Made by a program: the position numbers and the translations under genes. A stretch of DNA of 33,722 nt from a virus. Shown here in pieces: positions 14,415 through 22,569 of the stretch. Each line of letters opens with the position of its first letter. Position 1 is the first letter of the stretch. The notes beneath the pieces were generated by a model. That model was given only the letters and a program-made list of their open reading frames with translations. It was not told the origin of the DNA and ran no database searches. Location of the stretch: positions 1-33,722 of the IMG/VR virus record IMGVR_UViG_3300031687_000059; one strand, given 5' to 3'.

Positions 14415-16391
14415 ATGAACCCAAAAAACTCAGAAGATTTATTCAATAAAATTAGATCGCAGTTCACTAACATTAGACTAGGCGACGAAAGCGGTGCCGC
14501 AACAGCAGATCCAAGCAGTGCTGTATTTTTTGAATTTGAGTTTAGAGAAGACGCAGACACATTTGGGTCAGTTAGTGTATCAATAGCAGAAGACGGTACC
14601 ATGAAAGTATTTTATAACCGTAATTTAGTGGACAAAATTGACGAAGACAGCAAAGACGAATGGTATGCATTCCTTAAAGAGCTTAAAGACTTTGCAGTAG
14701 AGCACCAATTAAGCTTCGATGTACGTGATATTACTAAAAGTAACCTAACAAAACAGGATTACAAGAATATCGCAGACACTAATCAAACGGTAAATAACGA
14801 TGAGATGTCAGAAGAACTAAAAATAATTACAAAATTAGCAGGTGTCGATAAGGCGCCAGTTGCAGAAGGACTTTCGGGTACTTCTAAAAGCTCATTTGAG
14901 AACCTAGAAAAAACAAGATTAATAATTAGACACAAAGGCAAAGTTGACGAAACTGTGCCAGGTGCAAGATCAAGACAGATACAATCATTATACATTGAAA
15001 ACGAAGATGGTGAAAGATTCAAATATCCAATGACACACCTAGCAGGTGCAAGAGCTATGCAGAGACACGTGTCAAATGGCGGAAGACCACATGATGAATT
15101 TGGACAACACATTGTTGCAACTTCAGAAGACATAGCAAAATTAAATTCATTCTCAAGATACGTTACTAACAAAGATCAATTGAACGATAACGCTGGTGAT
15201 ATTATTGAGCAAACTAAAATGAAATTAGAAAACCTAAGAGGCTACATGAGAAACATAGCTAAACAATCTCATTACGAATCAGCAAGTAAAGATTTTAAAA
15301 CTAGCGACGAACAAGTATTAGACGATGAAACTGTAAACAAAATGAGAGAGAAATTCACAATGAAAAACTTAGATAGCAGAGTTGAAGATGCACTACCACT
15401 TATCAACAGAATCATGAGCGAACTAGAAGCACCTAAAGAAGAAGCACAAGTTAACGAATTAGATCCAGGTGATGAGCCAATTGATGCACCAGTACAACCA
15501 GATGTAGACCACGGTGCAGTTGTACAAGGTTATTTGACAGATCCAGAGAAAAAATTAATTTTAAGAAAAGATGATACAGCTGATAAAATGTTATCTGTAA
15601 CAAAATTCAAAGACAAAAATACTATGCTAGGTTCAATACTTTCTGATATAGCATCAAGATTAATTTCAACACCAAAAGGTGAAGAAGACAGAGTGGCAAA
15701 CTTTGCTTCTAGAGTAGCAGACGGAATAGAGCAAGAAGGTTCTGCTATGTTTAAGCCAGGTCCAGACTATAACAGCAATAAAAAAATTGCAGTACAGTTA
15801 GCAAAAAGATATTTAGATGACTACAAAAAAATGAAAGCTGATCCGTCATACGCAGACGAAGTGAGAAAAGACCCGCAAGACATAAACAAATTTAAAAACA
15901 TTAAAGGCCAAGATTACGATAACAAAGGCAAAGCAAAAGAAGAAACAGCATTTGAATCATGGGCTGATGACGTTACAAACGAATACGTGAAGCCAACAGA
16001 TTTAACTAACAAAGGTATGTTCAAAACTCAAGACAAAGACAAAGAAGAAAAAATGAACGTAACGAAAGCAGATCAAAAAGCAAACACACTAGCATACCAA
16101 AAAATGAAATCAGGTGATACTAGATATGCAGACAAGACTAACGAAGAATTTACTTTTGAAGATCTTAAACCTTTTATCGAACAGCATTTAAAAGATGGCG
16201 GAGATAAAGCTACTGCAATCGAAACAGCAATTGAAAAGTTTAACACAGAAGACAATGCTCCAGACATGGTCGTTAGAGATCCAGAAGATGAAGCAGAAGA
16301 TAAAGAACAAGAAATAGCAAAAGACCAAGTTGATGCTGAAAAGATCAACACAGAATTAGATAGAATTAAGCAACTAGCTAATATCCAATAA
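14415..16391 (+). CDS. Conserved marine T4-like phage protein, 658 residues
   Basis: Function unknown. A compact N-terminal domain (residues 1-110: FNKIRSQFTNIRLGD, SSAVFFEFEFREDADTFGSV, DEWYAFLKELKDFAVEHQL, FDVRDITKSNL) is followed by a linker. A longer charged region then begins at an internal Met131 (MSEELKIITKLAGVDKAPV) and contains TRLIIRHKGKVDE and QIQSLYIENEDGERFKYPMT. The C-terminal half is helical, acidic and Lys-rich (WADDVTNEYV, FEDLKPFIEQHLKDGG). Domain 1 has relatives in other marine T4-like phages. A late-promoter motif at 14789-14796 just before Met131 suggests a shorter second product. It lies between gp17 and gp32. Confidence 0.7.
   Translation: MNPKNSEDLFNKIRSQFTNIRLGDESGAATADPSSAVFFEFEFREDADTFGSVSVSIAEDGTMKVFYNRNLVDKIDEDSKDEWYAFLKELKDFAVEHQLSFDVRDITKSNLTKQDYKNIADTNQTVNNDEMSEELKIITKLAGVDKAPVAEGLSGTSKSSFENLEKTRLIIRHKGKVDETVPGARSRQIQSLYIENEDGERFKYPMTHLAGARAMQRHVSNGGRPHDEFGQHIVATSEDIAKLNSFSRYVTNKDQLNDNAGDIIEQTKMKLENLRGYMRNIAKQSHYESASKDFKTSDEQVLDDETVNKMREKFTMKNLDSRVEDALPLINRIMSELEAPKEEAQVNELDPGDEPIDAPVQPDVDHGAVVQGYLTDPEKKLILRKDDTADKMLSVTKFKDKNTMLGSILSDIASRLISTPKGEEDRVANFASRVADGIEQEGSAMFKPGPDYNSNKKIAVQLAKRYLDDYKKMKADPSYADEVRKDPQDINKFKNIKGQDYDNKGKAKEETAFESWADDVTNEYVKPTDLTNKGMFKTQDKDKEEKMNVTKADQKANTLAYQKMKSGDTRYADKTNEEFTFEDLKPFIEQHLKDGGDKATAIETAIEKFNTEDNAPDMVVRDPEDEAEDKEQEIAKDQVDAEKINTELDRIKQLANIQ
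14789..14796 (+). promoter_or_regulatory. Possible internal late promoter
   Basis: GGTAAATA inside the 14415 gene, ending 8 bases before in-frame ATG 14805 (Met131). The spacing matches the real late genes. It would give a 528-residue product lacking the N-terminal domain. Confidence 0.4.
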
Positions 16392-16429
16392 TAAAACTTC
16401 CATATTACCAATAATAGTAGTAGACAACT

Positions 16430-16437
16430 GATAAATA
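16430..16437 (+). promoter_or_regulatory. Late promoter for gp32
   Basis: GATAAATA, about 92 bases before the gp32 ATG, so transcription would begin at the foot of the hairpin at 16442-16472. Confidence 0.55.
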
Positions 16438-16441
16438 TCAG

Positions 16442-16472
16442 TGTATATTATGTACTATATGTCTAATATACA
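16442..16472 (+). promoter_or_regulatory. Hairpin in the gp32 leader
   Basis: TGTATATTA (16442-16450) pairs perfectly with TAATATACA (16464-16472), with a 13-base loop. The loop segment TATGT (16458-16462) could also pair with ACATA (16502-16506) as a pseudoknot. T4 gene 32 has a leader pseudoknot that nucleates gp32 binding to its own mRNA, and this may be the analogue. Confidence 0.45.
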
Positions 16473-16475
16473 TTT

Positions 16476-16495
16476 AGGCAAACTAAGGCAAACTA
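16476..16495 (+). repeat. Tandem 10-base repeat in the gp32 leader
   Basis: AGGCAAACTA occurs twice in direct tandem, followed by related A-rich text up to the Shine-Dalgarno site AAGGAGG (16514-16520). The stretch is almost free of self-pairing, as expected for a single-strand-binding operator. Confidence 0.6.
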
Positions 16496-16529
16496 AAACA
16501 AACATAGGCACAATAAGGAGGCTTACATT

Positions 16530-17537
16530 ATGGCATCATTAGCTGAAATAAGAGCGAAGTTAAAATCTCAAGAAGTTAATCGCTCAACTTCACAAACAGG
16601 CGGAGACAACGCCATCTACCCACACTGGAATATAGCAGAAGGCTCAGAAGCAGTTGTTAGGTTCTTACCAGATAAGGACACAAACAATACTTTCTTCTGG
16701 ACTGAAAGAAACATGATCAAATTACCTTTTGCAGGTATTAAAGGTCAAACTGATTCTAGACCAGTGCAAGTACAAGTACCTTGTATGGAGATGTACGGCA
16801 AGACTTGTCCAGTACTAACGGAAGTTAGACCATGGTTCAAAGATAAGAGCATGGAAGACATGGGCAGAAAATATTGGAAAAAGAAAAGTTATATTTTCCA
16901 AGGTTTTGTTACAACAAATCCACTAGCAGAGGACTCAACACCTGAGAATCCAGTCAGAAGATTTATAATTGGACCTCAGATCTTTAACATCATTAGAAGT
17001 GCATTGATGGATCCAGAGATGGAAGAAATGCCTACTGATTTGGTTAAAGGTGTTGATTTTAGAATTAACAAAACTACCAAAGGTGGTTATGCTGATTACT
17101 CAACATCAAAATGGTCAAGAAGAGAACGTGCATTAGATGAGGCAGAGAGAGCCGCAATCGAAACACATGGGTTACACAACCTAAGTGACTATAGACCAAA
17201 AGAGCCAACTGAAGCAGAAGTTAAAATAATTGCAGAATTATTTGCGAAATCTGTCGAAGGTGAAGCTTACGATCTTGAGCAGTATGGACAATACTTTAGA
17301 CCAGCGGGAATGGCTTACCAACCTAAACCCCAAGTATCAGTTCCAACAGCAAGTCCAGTAGCGGCGGCACCAGTAACTGAAGCGGCACCAGTAAGTGCAC
17401 CAGTAACTGCAACTGCACCTGTTACAGAATCTGTACCAGCACAACCAACAGCGGCGGCTACGGCGGCTCCTGCAGGTGATAGTGCCAAAAGAGCAGAGGA
17501 CATCTTGAAACTAATAAGATCAAGACAAGCAAAATAA
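16530..17537 (+). CDS. 32: Single-stranded DNA-binding protein gp32
   Basis: Coats ssDNA during replication, recombination and repair, and in T4 represses its own translation. 335 residues, against 301 in T4. The basic N-terminus (SLAEIRAKLKSQ) serves for cooperative binding. The core shows NIAEGSEAVVRFLPDKD, FFWTERNMIKLPFAGIKG and GRKYWKKKSYIFQGFV. Only two Cys (C85, C93) remain in the region that in T4 gp32 binds zinc with three Cys and one His, so the zinc site is reduced or changed. Residues about 265-320 are an Ala/Pro/Val-rich linker, and the tail ends KRAEDILKLIRSRQAK. The ATG has a strong AAGGAGG ribosome site. Confidence 0.9.
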   Translation: MASLAEIRAKLKSQEVNRSTSQTGGDNAIYPHWNIAEGSEAVVRFLPDKDTNNTFFWTERNMIKLPFAGIKGQTDSRPVQVQVPCMEMYGKTCPVLTEVRPWFKDKSMEDMGRKYWKKKSYIFQGFVTTNPLAEDSTPENPVRRFIIGPQIFNIIRSALMDPEMEEMPTDLVKGVDFRINKTTKGGYADYSTSKWSRRERALDEAERAAIETHGLHNLSDYRPKEPTEAEVKIIAELFAKSVEGEAYDLEQYGQYFRPAGMAYQPKPQVSVPTASPVAAAPVTEAAPVSAPVTATAPVTESVPAQPTAAATAAPAGDSAKRAEDILKLIRSRQAK

Positions 17538-17550
17538 TCTGACATTTTAC

Positions 17551-17580
17551 CAAGGCCCTGATGTTGACGTTAGGGCCTTG
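17551..17580. terminator. Hairpin after gp32, candidate terminator
   Basis: CAAGGCCCT (17551-17559) pairs perfectly with AGGGCCTTG (17572-17580). Adding A-T and G-T pairs extends this to a 12-bp stem with a 6-base loop. No T-tract follows (ATATGCTATTAT), so it may stall, protect or process the gp32 mRNA rather than terminate by the classical route. The loop holds the -35 of the uvsX promoter. Confidence 0.6.
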
Positions 17581-17592
17581 ATATGCTATTAT
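17564..17592 (+). promoter_or_regulatory. Sigma-70-like (early) promoter for the uvsX operon
   Basis: TTGACG at 17564-17569, a 17-base spacer, then TATTAT at 17587-17592 (both 5 of 6 against consensus). The predicted start is near 17599. A ribosome site AAAGGA (17602-17607) precedes the ATG at 17615. Confidence 0.65.
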
Positions 17593-17614
17593 AGGATATA
17601 CAAAGGATAAAATT

Positions 17615-18736
17615 ATGACGAAAGTATTTGACGCAACAAAGTTTAGAAAGAGTATTACAAAATCAATCCAAGGTTTAGGCATAGGGTTTAGTGATCCTAC
17701 TGATTGGATCAGCACAGGAAATTATGCATTAAATTATTTAATGACAGGCGATTTCAACAAAGGAATTCCGCTAGGCAAAGTTACGGTATTTGCAGGAGAA
17801 TCCGGAGCAGGTAAATCATACATAGCCGCAGGAAACATTATTAAGAATGCACAGGAGCAAGGTATATTTGTTATACTTGTTGACACAGAGAACGCATTGG
17901 ATGAGAAATGGTTGCAGGCATTGAAAGTAGACACATCGGAAGAGAAACTTCTAAAATTAAGTATATCAATGATCGATGATGTAGCTAAAACTATTTCAGA
18001 GTTTATGAAAGGTTACAAAGAAGCACACGCAGATGATAAAGAAGGTGCACCTAAAGTACTATTTGTTATAGACAGTTTAGGCATGATGCTTACACCAACT
18101 GACGTTAATCAGTTTGAAGCGGGTGATATGAAAGGTGACCTAGGTAGAAAACCTAAGGCATTAACTGCACTTGTGAGAAACTGTGTTAACATGTTCGGTT
18201 CATGGAACGTAGGCCTTGTAGCAACAAATCACACTTACGCATCACAGGATATGTTTGACCCAGATGATAAGATATCAGGTGGACAGGGATTTATCTATGC
18301 AAGTTCAATAGTTATTGCAATGAAAAAACTTAAATTAAAAGAAGATCTTGATGGTAACAAAGTTACAGACGTAAGAGGTATTAGAGCGGCTTGTAAAGTT
18401 ATGAAAACAAGATATGCTAAACCGTTTGAAGGTGTACAGGTTAAGATTCCATATGAAACAGGAATGAACCCGTACAGTGGACTAGTGGACCTATTTGAAA
18501 AGAAAGGTATACTTGTACAGACTGGAAACAGGCTAAAATACATTGACAAAGCAGGTAAAGAACATATCGACTTTAGAAAACAATGGATCGGTGATAAATT
18601 AGATATGCTAATGGCAGACTTTAAAGAATCCACAGATTTTGCTGATAAAGAAGATACAGACGCTCCTATTGAAGTAGAAGTAAAGCCAAAAGCAAAAACT
18701 AAAAAAGTAGAACCAATTAAGGAAGAAAAGGAATAG
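17615..18736 (+). CDS. uvsX: RecA-like recombinase UvsX
   Basis: ATP-dependent strand exchange protein that forms filaments on ssDNA coated with gp32 and drives recombination-dependent replication. 373 residues, near T4 UvsX (391). Walker A is GESGAGKS at residues 61-68. Walker B is LFVIDS at about 149-154. GSWNVGLVATNH and the L2-loop-like region DPDDKISGGQGF follow, then KVMKTRYAKPFEGVQVKIPYE. The C-terminus is acidic then Lys/Glu-rich, ending EPIKEEKE. It has its own sigma-70-like promoter and leads an operon of uvsX, the 78-residue gene, the UvsY-like gene and probably the HAD and glycosyltransferase genes. Confidence 0.92.
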   Translation: MTKVFDATKFRKSITKSIQGLGIGFSDPTDWISTGNYALNYLMTGDFNKGIPLGKVTVFAGESGAGKSYIAAGNIIKNAQEQGIFVILVDTENALDEKWLQALKVDTSEEKLLKLSISMIDDVAKTISEFMKGYKEAHADDKEGAPKVLFVIDSLGMMLTPTDVNQFEAGDMKGDLGRKPKALTALVRNCVNMFGSWNVGLVATNHTYASQDMFDPDDKISGGQGFIYASSIVIAMKKLKLKEDLDGNKVTDVRGIRAACKVMKTRYAKPFEGVQVKIPYETGMNPYSGLVDLFEKKGILVQTGNRLKYIDKAGKEHIDFRKQWIGDKLDMLMADFKESTDFADKEDTDAPIEVEVKPKAKTKKVEPIKEEKE

Positions 18737-18739
18737 TAT

Positions 18740-18976
18740 ATGATAGATTTTGATCACGCTGATATTGAAAGATTGTGGAATTCTATCATCCATTACGTAC
18801 CCGAGAGACAAAGATTAGACATGGCAATAGATTTCATTAAAAGTTTGGAAGACATTGGAGTAGATCATGACGTACTCAAAGGATCTGCAGAGCTTGATCC
18901 AAAACTTGAGGAAGCTGTCAACACTGTGTTCGAGGAAGAAGAATCTGATGACGTGGGTTACGGCGAGGATGAATGA
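18740..18976 (+). CDS. Small acidic hypothetical protein, 78 residues
   Basis: Not recognised. MIDFDHADIERLWNSIIHYV then PERQRLDMAIDFIKSLEDIG indicates a helical pair, and the tail is strongly acidic (FEEEESDDVGYGEDE). It starts 3 bases after uvsX, uses an AAGGA in the uvsX tail as ribosome site, and overlaps the UvsY-like start by 4 bases (ATGA). Its fixed place between uvsX and uvsY suggests a role in recombination, which is inference. Confidence 0.65.
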   Translation: MIDFDHADIERLWNSIIHYVPERQRLDMAIDFIKSLEDIGVDHDVLKGSAELDPKLEEAVNTVFEEEESDDVGYGEDE

Positions 18977-19434
18977 TAAACTGGTATAATGAAGTTAGCA
19001 GAAATTTATCTAAGATACCTGACTGTGTAGCATACTTTGATGCTGAACTACTAGAAGCAAGAAAGCAGTGTAAGATATACGGTAACTTGGAAAGAGCTAG
19101 TGCATCGTTACCTGGCATAGTTGAAGAAAGATTTAGTCAACTACAACAACTTGAAGCAATACTAGAATACCTAAACATAGAATTAAGAAGATTACGATCT
19201 AAAACTTTTAGGAAATTCCTAGAAAACTATAATAAATTATTAAGCAGTAGAGACGCAGAGAAGTATGTTGACGGTGAAGCTGACGTTGTTGACATGAGTA
19301 AAATAATTAACGACTTTGCATTAATACGTAATCAATGGTTAGGCATCACCAAAGGGTTAGATCAAAAACAATGGCAGATAACAAACATTGTTAAATTGAG
19401 AGTAGCAGGAATGGAAGATGCCGATATCTCATAA
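18973..19434 (+). CDS. uvsY: UvsY-like recombination mediator
   Basis: In T4, UvsY loads UvsX on gp32-coated ssDNA. 153 residues, against 137 in T4. Weak but positional similarity is visible: a helical YFDAELLEARKQCKIYG, a basic helix LNIELRRLRSKTFRKFL, an acidic EADVVDMSKIINDFA segment aligning to the VLKVDTSLQYW part of T4 UvsY, and a final helix KQWQITNIVKLRVAGMEDA aligning to its C-terminus. Location two genes after uvsX supports the call. It overlaps the upstream gene by 4 bases and the downstream gene by 17. Confidence 0.65.
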   Translation: MINWYNEVSRNLSKIPDCVAYFDAELLEARKQCKIYGNLERASASLPGIVEERFSQLQQLEAILEYLNIELRRLRSKTFRKFLENYNKLLSSRDAEKYVDGEADVVDMSKIINDFALIRNQWLGITKGLDQKQWQITNIVKLRVAGMEDADIS

Positions 19435-20041
19435 TAGAATAATACTTACAGACGTAGACGGAGTACTGTTAGAATGGGAACACCATTTTACCAAGTGGAT
19501 GCAACTACGATCATACTTTGACAAAAATGGAAATAGATTTTATCCATACAAGTCAGTGGACACATCGGAAGACGACTACGAAATGGCCAATAGATTTGGT
19601 GTTAGTAAAGATACCATTAGACAAGAAATCAGAGAATTTAATAGAAGTGCATGGATGGGAACACAACGCCCTATGTTAGAATCACAGACTTGGGTAAAGT
19701 TACTACATGCAGAGGGGTGGACCTTTGTACCAATCACATCACAAACATCAGATGTGCCAGCACAAGAGTTACGTAAAAAAAGATTAGGAGAACTATTTGG
19801 AGAACAAGTGTTTACCAATTACCACATACTAGGCACAGGAGCAGACAAAGACGGAGCATTAGCAGACTTCCATGACACCGGGCTGTATTGGGTCGAGGAC
19901 AAGCCTAAGAACGCACTAGCAGGGCTCTCTTACGGTTTAAAGCCTATATTAATTGACCATCCATACAATAGAGATTTTAATCACCCAGATGTTATCCGTG
20001 TAAATAATTGGGAACAAATACATGAGATTTTGGTAAAATGA
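19418..20041 (+). CDS. HAD-superfamily hydrolase-like protein
   Basis: 207 residues. HAD motif I is LTDVDGVLLEW, with D12 and D14 as nucleophile and acid. Motif II is PITSQT (T107 or S108). A Lys-containing RKKRLGELFG region follows, then motif IV at YWVEDKPKNA with E160/D161. It is probably a phosphatase on a nucleotide, sugar phosphate or DNA end; the substrate is not predictable here. The cap-like part (residues 20-95) is helical. The ATG lies 17 bases inside the UvsY-like gene and its stop overlaps the next ATG by 4, so it is translated with both neighbours. It is the link between the recombination block and the glycan island. Confidence 0.7.
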   Translation: MPISHNRIILTDVDGVLLEWEHHFTKWMQLRSYFDKNGNRFYPYKSVDTSEDDYEMANRFGVSKDTIRQEIREFNRSAWMGTQRPMLESQTWVKLLHAEGWTFVPITSQTSDVPAQELRKKRLGELFGEQVFTNYHILGTGADKDGALADFHDTGLYWVEDKPKNALAGLSYGLKPILIDHPYNRDFNHPDVIRVNNWEQIHEILVK

Positions 20042-20715
20042 AAGTATACGTAGGTTGGGATTCGCGAGAAGATATATCATATCAGGTATGTGAGCACTCT
20101 ATCAAACGTAGAGATTCATCAGCTGAAGTTATACCATTAAAACAAAATCAGATGCGAGAGCAAGGTATGTATACTAGAGAAATAGACAAATTAGCCACAA
20201 CAGAATTTACGTTTTCTAGATTCTTTGTTCCTTATCTTAATGACTACAAAGGTTGGGCTGTATTTTGTGATTGTGATTTCCTTTGGAAAATTCCAGCAAA
20301 AGAACTTGAACAATACTGCGATGATTCTAAAGCAGTTGTTTGTGTGCAACACGATTACACACCCGAAGAAGGATCTATCAAAATGGATGGACAGGTACAA
20401 ACAGCATATCCAAGAAAAAATTGGAGCAGTATGGTACTGTGGAATTGCGGACATCCTAAGAATAAAATATTAACTCCCGAACTACTAAACAAAGAAACAC
20501 CAAAATTCCTACATAGATTTAGTTGGCTAGATGACGAAGACATTGGGTCTCTACCTCACGAATACAATTGGCTAGTAGGTTGGTACAAAGAACCCAAAGA
20601 CGGTAAGCCTAAGATACTGCACTACACAGAAGGTGGTCCGTGGTTCGATGGTTATAGAGATTGCGAGTATTCCGATGATTGGAAGAAAGAAGTAATCAAT
20701 CTTTTCAGTGCGTAA
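20038..20715 (+). CDS. Glycosyltransferase, GT-A fold, GT8-like
   Basis: 225 residues. The GT-A nucleotide-sugar site is visible: MKVYVGWDSRED at the N-terminus, a DxD metal motif D78-C79-D80 in FCDCDFLW, PRKNWSSMVLWNC in the acceptor region, and ILHYTEGGPWFDGY near the C-terminus, as in GT8-type enzymes. It probably transfers a hexose to a surface glycan or lipid-linked acceptor in the cytoplasm. It overlaps the HAD gene by 4 bases. First glycosyltransferase of the accessory island. Confidence 0.75.
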   Translation: MKVYVGWDSREDISYQVCEHSIKRRDSSAEVIPLKQNQMREQGMYTREIDKLATTEFTFSRFFVPYLNDYKGWAVFCDCDFLWKIPAKELEQYCDDSKAVVCVQHDYTPEEGSIKMDGQVQTAYPRKNWSSMVLWNCGHPKNKILTPELLNKETPKFLHRFSWLDDEDIGSLPHEYNWLVGWYKEPKDGKPKILHYTEGGPWFDGYRDCEYSDDWKKEVINLFSA

Positions 20716-20733
20716 CCCACTATATTAATTCAA

Positions 20734-20741
20734 GATAAGTA
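20734..20741 (+). promoter_or_regulatory. Possible degenerate late promoter
   Basis: GATAAGTA ending 5 bases before the ATG at 20747. It differs from the late consensus at one base (TAAGTA for TAAATA). Only the spacing supports it. Confidence 0.3.
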
Positions 20742-20746
20742 CAGTT

Positions 20747-21004
20747 ATGAAACACATGAACAGAATGCTTCAGTGGATCGATGAACTAGGATTAATCGTA
20801 GTCCAATCTGAAATCAAACCATTCGGGCCCGGCACACGGAGATACATGGTTGGCAGACATGTTGAAGAACCTAAGCACAATGCATGGCAACTGCCAAGTG
20901 GTAAATGGGCGTCGACTCATGGTGTACAAGAATGGCTCACACCAGAACCACTAGATGGCCCAGCTTTAGAAAAATGGTTAACTGACTATGCAAATAAAAA
21001 CTAA
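20747..21004 (+). CDS. Small hypothetical protein, 85 residues
   Basis: Not recognised. Begins MKHMNRMLQWIDELGLIVVQ and continues with FGPGTRRYMVGRHVEEPKHN and KWASTHGVQEWLTPEP. Trp-rich, soluble, no signal peptide. The end overlaps the FkbM methyltransferase by 17 bases, so it is the first gene of a translationally linked set with FkbM, radical SAM and oxygenase genes. It could be a small partner protein. Confidence 0.55.
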   Translation: MKHMNRMLQWIDELGLIVVQSEIKPFGPGTRRYMVGRHVEEPKHNAWQLPSGKWASTHGVQEWLTPEPLDGPALEKWLTDYANKN

Positions 21005-21575
21005 TTTCTTAGGTACACTTGCTGAAATACCTAAAAAGATTGAGGGATGGAATCACACATTTCAATTAGCACTACCTTATATAAAAGAAAACGGAATTGG
21101 CATAGACGTTGGTTGCAGAGAAGGTGGATTTGCTAGGGAAATGGAAAAGTACTTTACACACATACATTGTTTTGATTTTCGAAATAAAAAAAATATGTTT
21201 GAAAAAAATGTAGTCGACATGAATAAATTTACGTATCATGTTTGCGGAATAGGAGATAAGAAAGGCACAACATTCACAACAAGCAATAAAGTAGGCAGAA
21301 TTAAAGATCACGGCGATGTTGCTGTACCTATAAAAACAATAGACTCATTTAACTTTAAAAATGTTTGTTTTATAAAATACGACATCGAGGGATACGAATT
21401 CAAAGCACTAAAAGGTTCAGAACAAACTATTAAAAAGTGCGAGCCAGTTGTTGTAATAGAACAAAACAGAGGAAATACTCATGCACAGAAACTTTTAGAA
21501 AGTTGGGGGTACACGTGCAAAGGTATAGACAGTGTGTTTAATCAAGATTATATAATGGTGAAAGAAAATGTATAG
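20988..21575 (+). CDS. FkbM-family methyltransferase
   Basis: 195 residues. SAM-binding motif I is GIDVGCREGG (residues 38-47), followed by HCFDFRNK (motif II region) and the FkbM motif KYDIEGYEFKALKGSE with D132 and E134. FkbM enzymes usually O-methylate sugars or other hydroxyl groups. It overlaps the upstream small gene by 17 bases and the radical SAM gene by 8. A second, unlike FkbM enzyme is at 24891. Confidence 0.78.
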   Translation: MQIKTNFLGTLAEIPKKIEGWNHTFQLALPYIKENGIGIDVGCREGGFAREMEKYFTHIHCFDFRNKKNMFEKNVVDMNKFTYHVCGIGDKKGTTFTTSNKVGRIKDHGDVAVPIKTIDSFNFKNVCFIKYDIEGYEFKALKGSEQTIKKCEPVVVIEQNRGNTHAQKLLESWGYTCKGIDSVFNQDYIMVKENV

Positions 21576-22569
21576 AGAGATACCATTGCCCTCGGCAATA
21601 GCATTTGAACCTATCAACTTATGCAACGCAAAATGTTATTGTTGTCCATATACCACATTAAGTGAAGACAAAACATATCACGGCCAACTAATGACCAAAG
21701 AACAATTAGGTATGCTGGTACACGACTACGGTTCACTTATAAAAAAATACAAAGTAAAAGATTATGCGTGTGCTATTAGCCCATGGAGATACAGTGATCC
21801 ACTAGTGCAACCTAATCTAGAGTACATCATGGAACTGTGTAATCACTATAAAATTAATGTTGGTATTACTACTAACGGTGTGTCATTCACTAAAAAACAG
21901 TGTGAAATTTTAAACAAATACAAACACCTAATAGGCAATGTTCATATGAGTGTTATTGGACATACCGCAGAAGAACTATGGGAATTTATGAAGATTAAAA
22001 AAGACAAGACACTGAAAAGTCTAAACTTTGTAAAAGAAAACTATCCAAAACTTTCAGAAAGGATTAGAATCGGTGTTAAACACAAAAATCAATCGGCCAC
22101 TGCTAGTGCCTCAACGATCACCGAATATCAAAATGCAACACTAGGTAAAGTGAAGTCAAAAAGTAATTGGATTGAAAATAGAATGGGTGACGGAGATGGC
22201 GACTGGACCAAACCCTACAATGCTGTAATTGATGAGAACAACTACATGCAAGGATGTGCTATGGGCTCCGGACGTATACTAAGGAAGATGGAAGTGTTAG
22301 TGAGCGGACAAGCAGTTTTGTGTTGTGACGATGCAGAAGGAAAGACAGACTATGGAAACATTTTTGAAATCGGAATTGAGGGAGCATGGAAAAACATGCA
22401 AAAAGAACACGAAATAATATACGATAAAAAATATTCCAAAGAAAAAAAGAACTTGATCTGTAACACATGTTCTAGGGCCAAGTTCAACGATAAATGGACA
22501 AGTGATATGGAATCAAAACTACAGGCAGAACAACGAGATACTGTTAATAAGATAGGAAGTATGCAATGA
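21568..22569 (+). CDS. Radical SAM enzyme with SPASM domain
   Basis: 333 residues. The radical SAM cluster motif is CNAKCYCC (C19, C23, C26: Cx3Cx2C) after FEPINL, which is the typical context. A Lys-rich middle follows. The C-terminal SPASM-like cluster region has C230, C252/C253 (VLCCDDAEG), then GNIFEIGIEGAW and C298/C301 (ICNTCSRA). It generates a 5'-deoxyadenosyl radical; members act on peptides, sugars or cyclitols and the substrate cannot be read here. It overlaps FkbM by 8 bases and the next gene by 4. Confidence 0.8.
   Translation: MYREIPLPSAIAFEPINLCNAKCYCCPYTTLSEDKTYHGQLMTKEQLGMLVHDYGSLIKKYKVKDYACAISPWRYSDPLVQPNLEYIMELCNHYKINVGITTNGVSFTKKQCEILNKYKHLIGNVHMSVIGHTAEELWEFMKIKKDKTLKSLNFVKENYPKLSERIRIGVKHKNQSATASASTITEYQNATLGKVKSKSNWIENRMGDGDGDWTKPYNAVIDENNYMQGCAMGSGRILRKMEVLVSGQAVLCCDDAEGKTDYGNIFEIGIEGAWKNMQKEHEIIYDKKYSKEKKNLICNTCSRAKFNDKWTSDMESKLQAEQRDTVNKIGSMQ

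Noticed and set aside
20001-20006. TAAATA inside the HAD-like gene
   Set aside because: No start codon at the 5-8 base spacing used by the true late genes.
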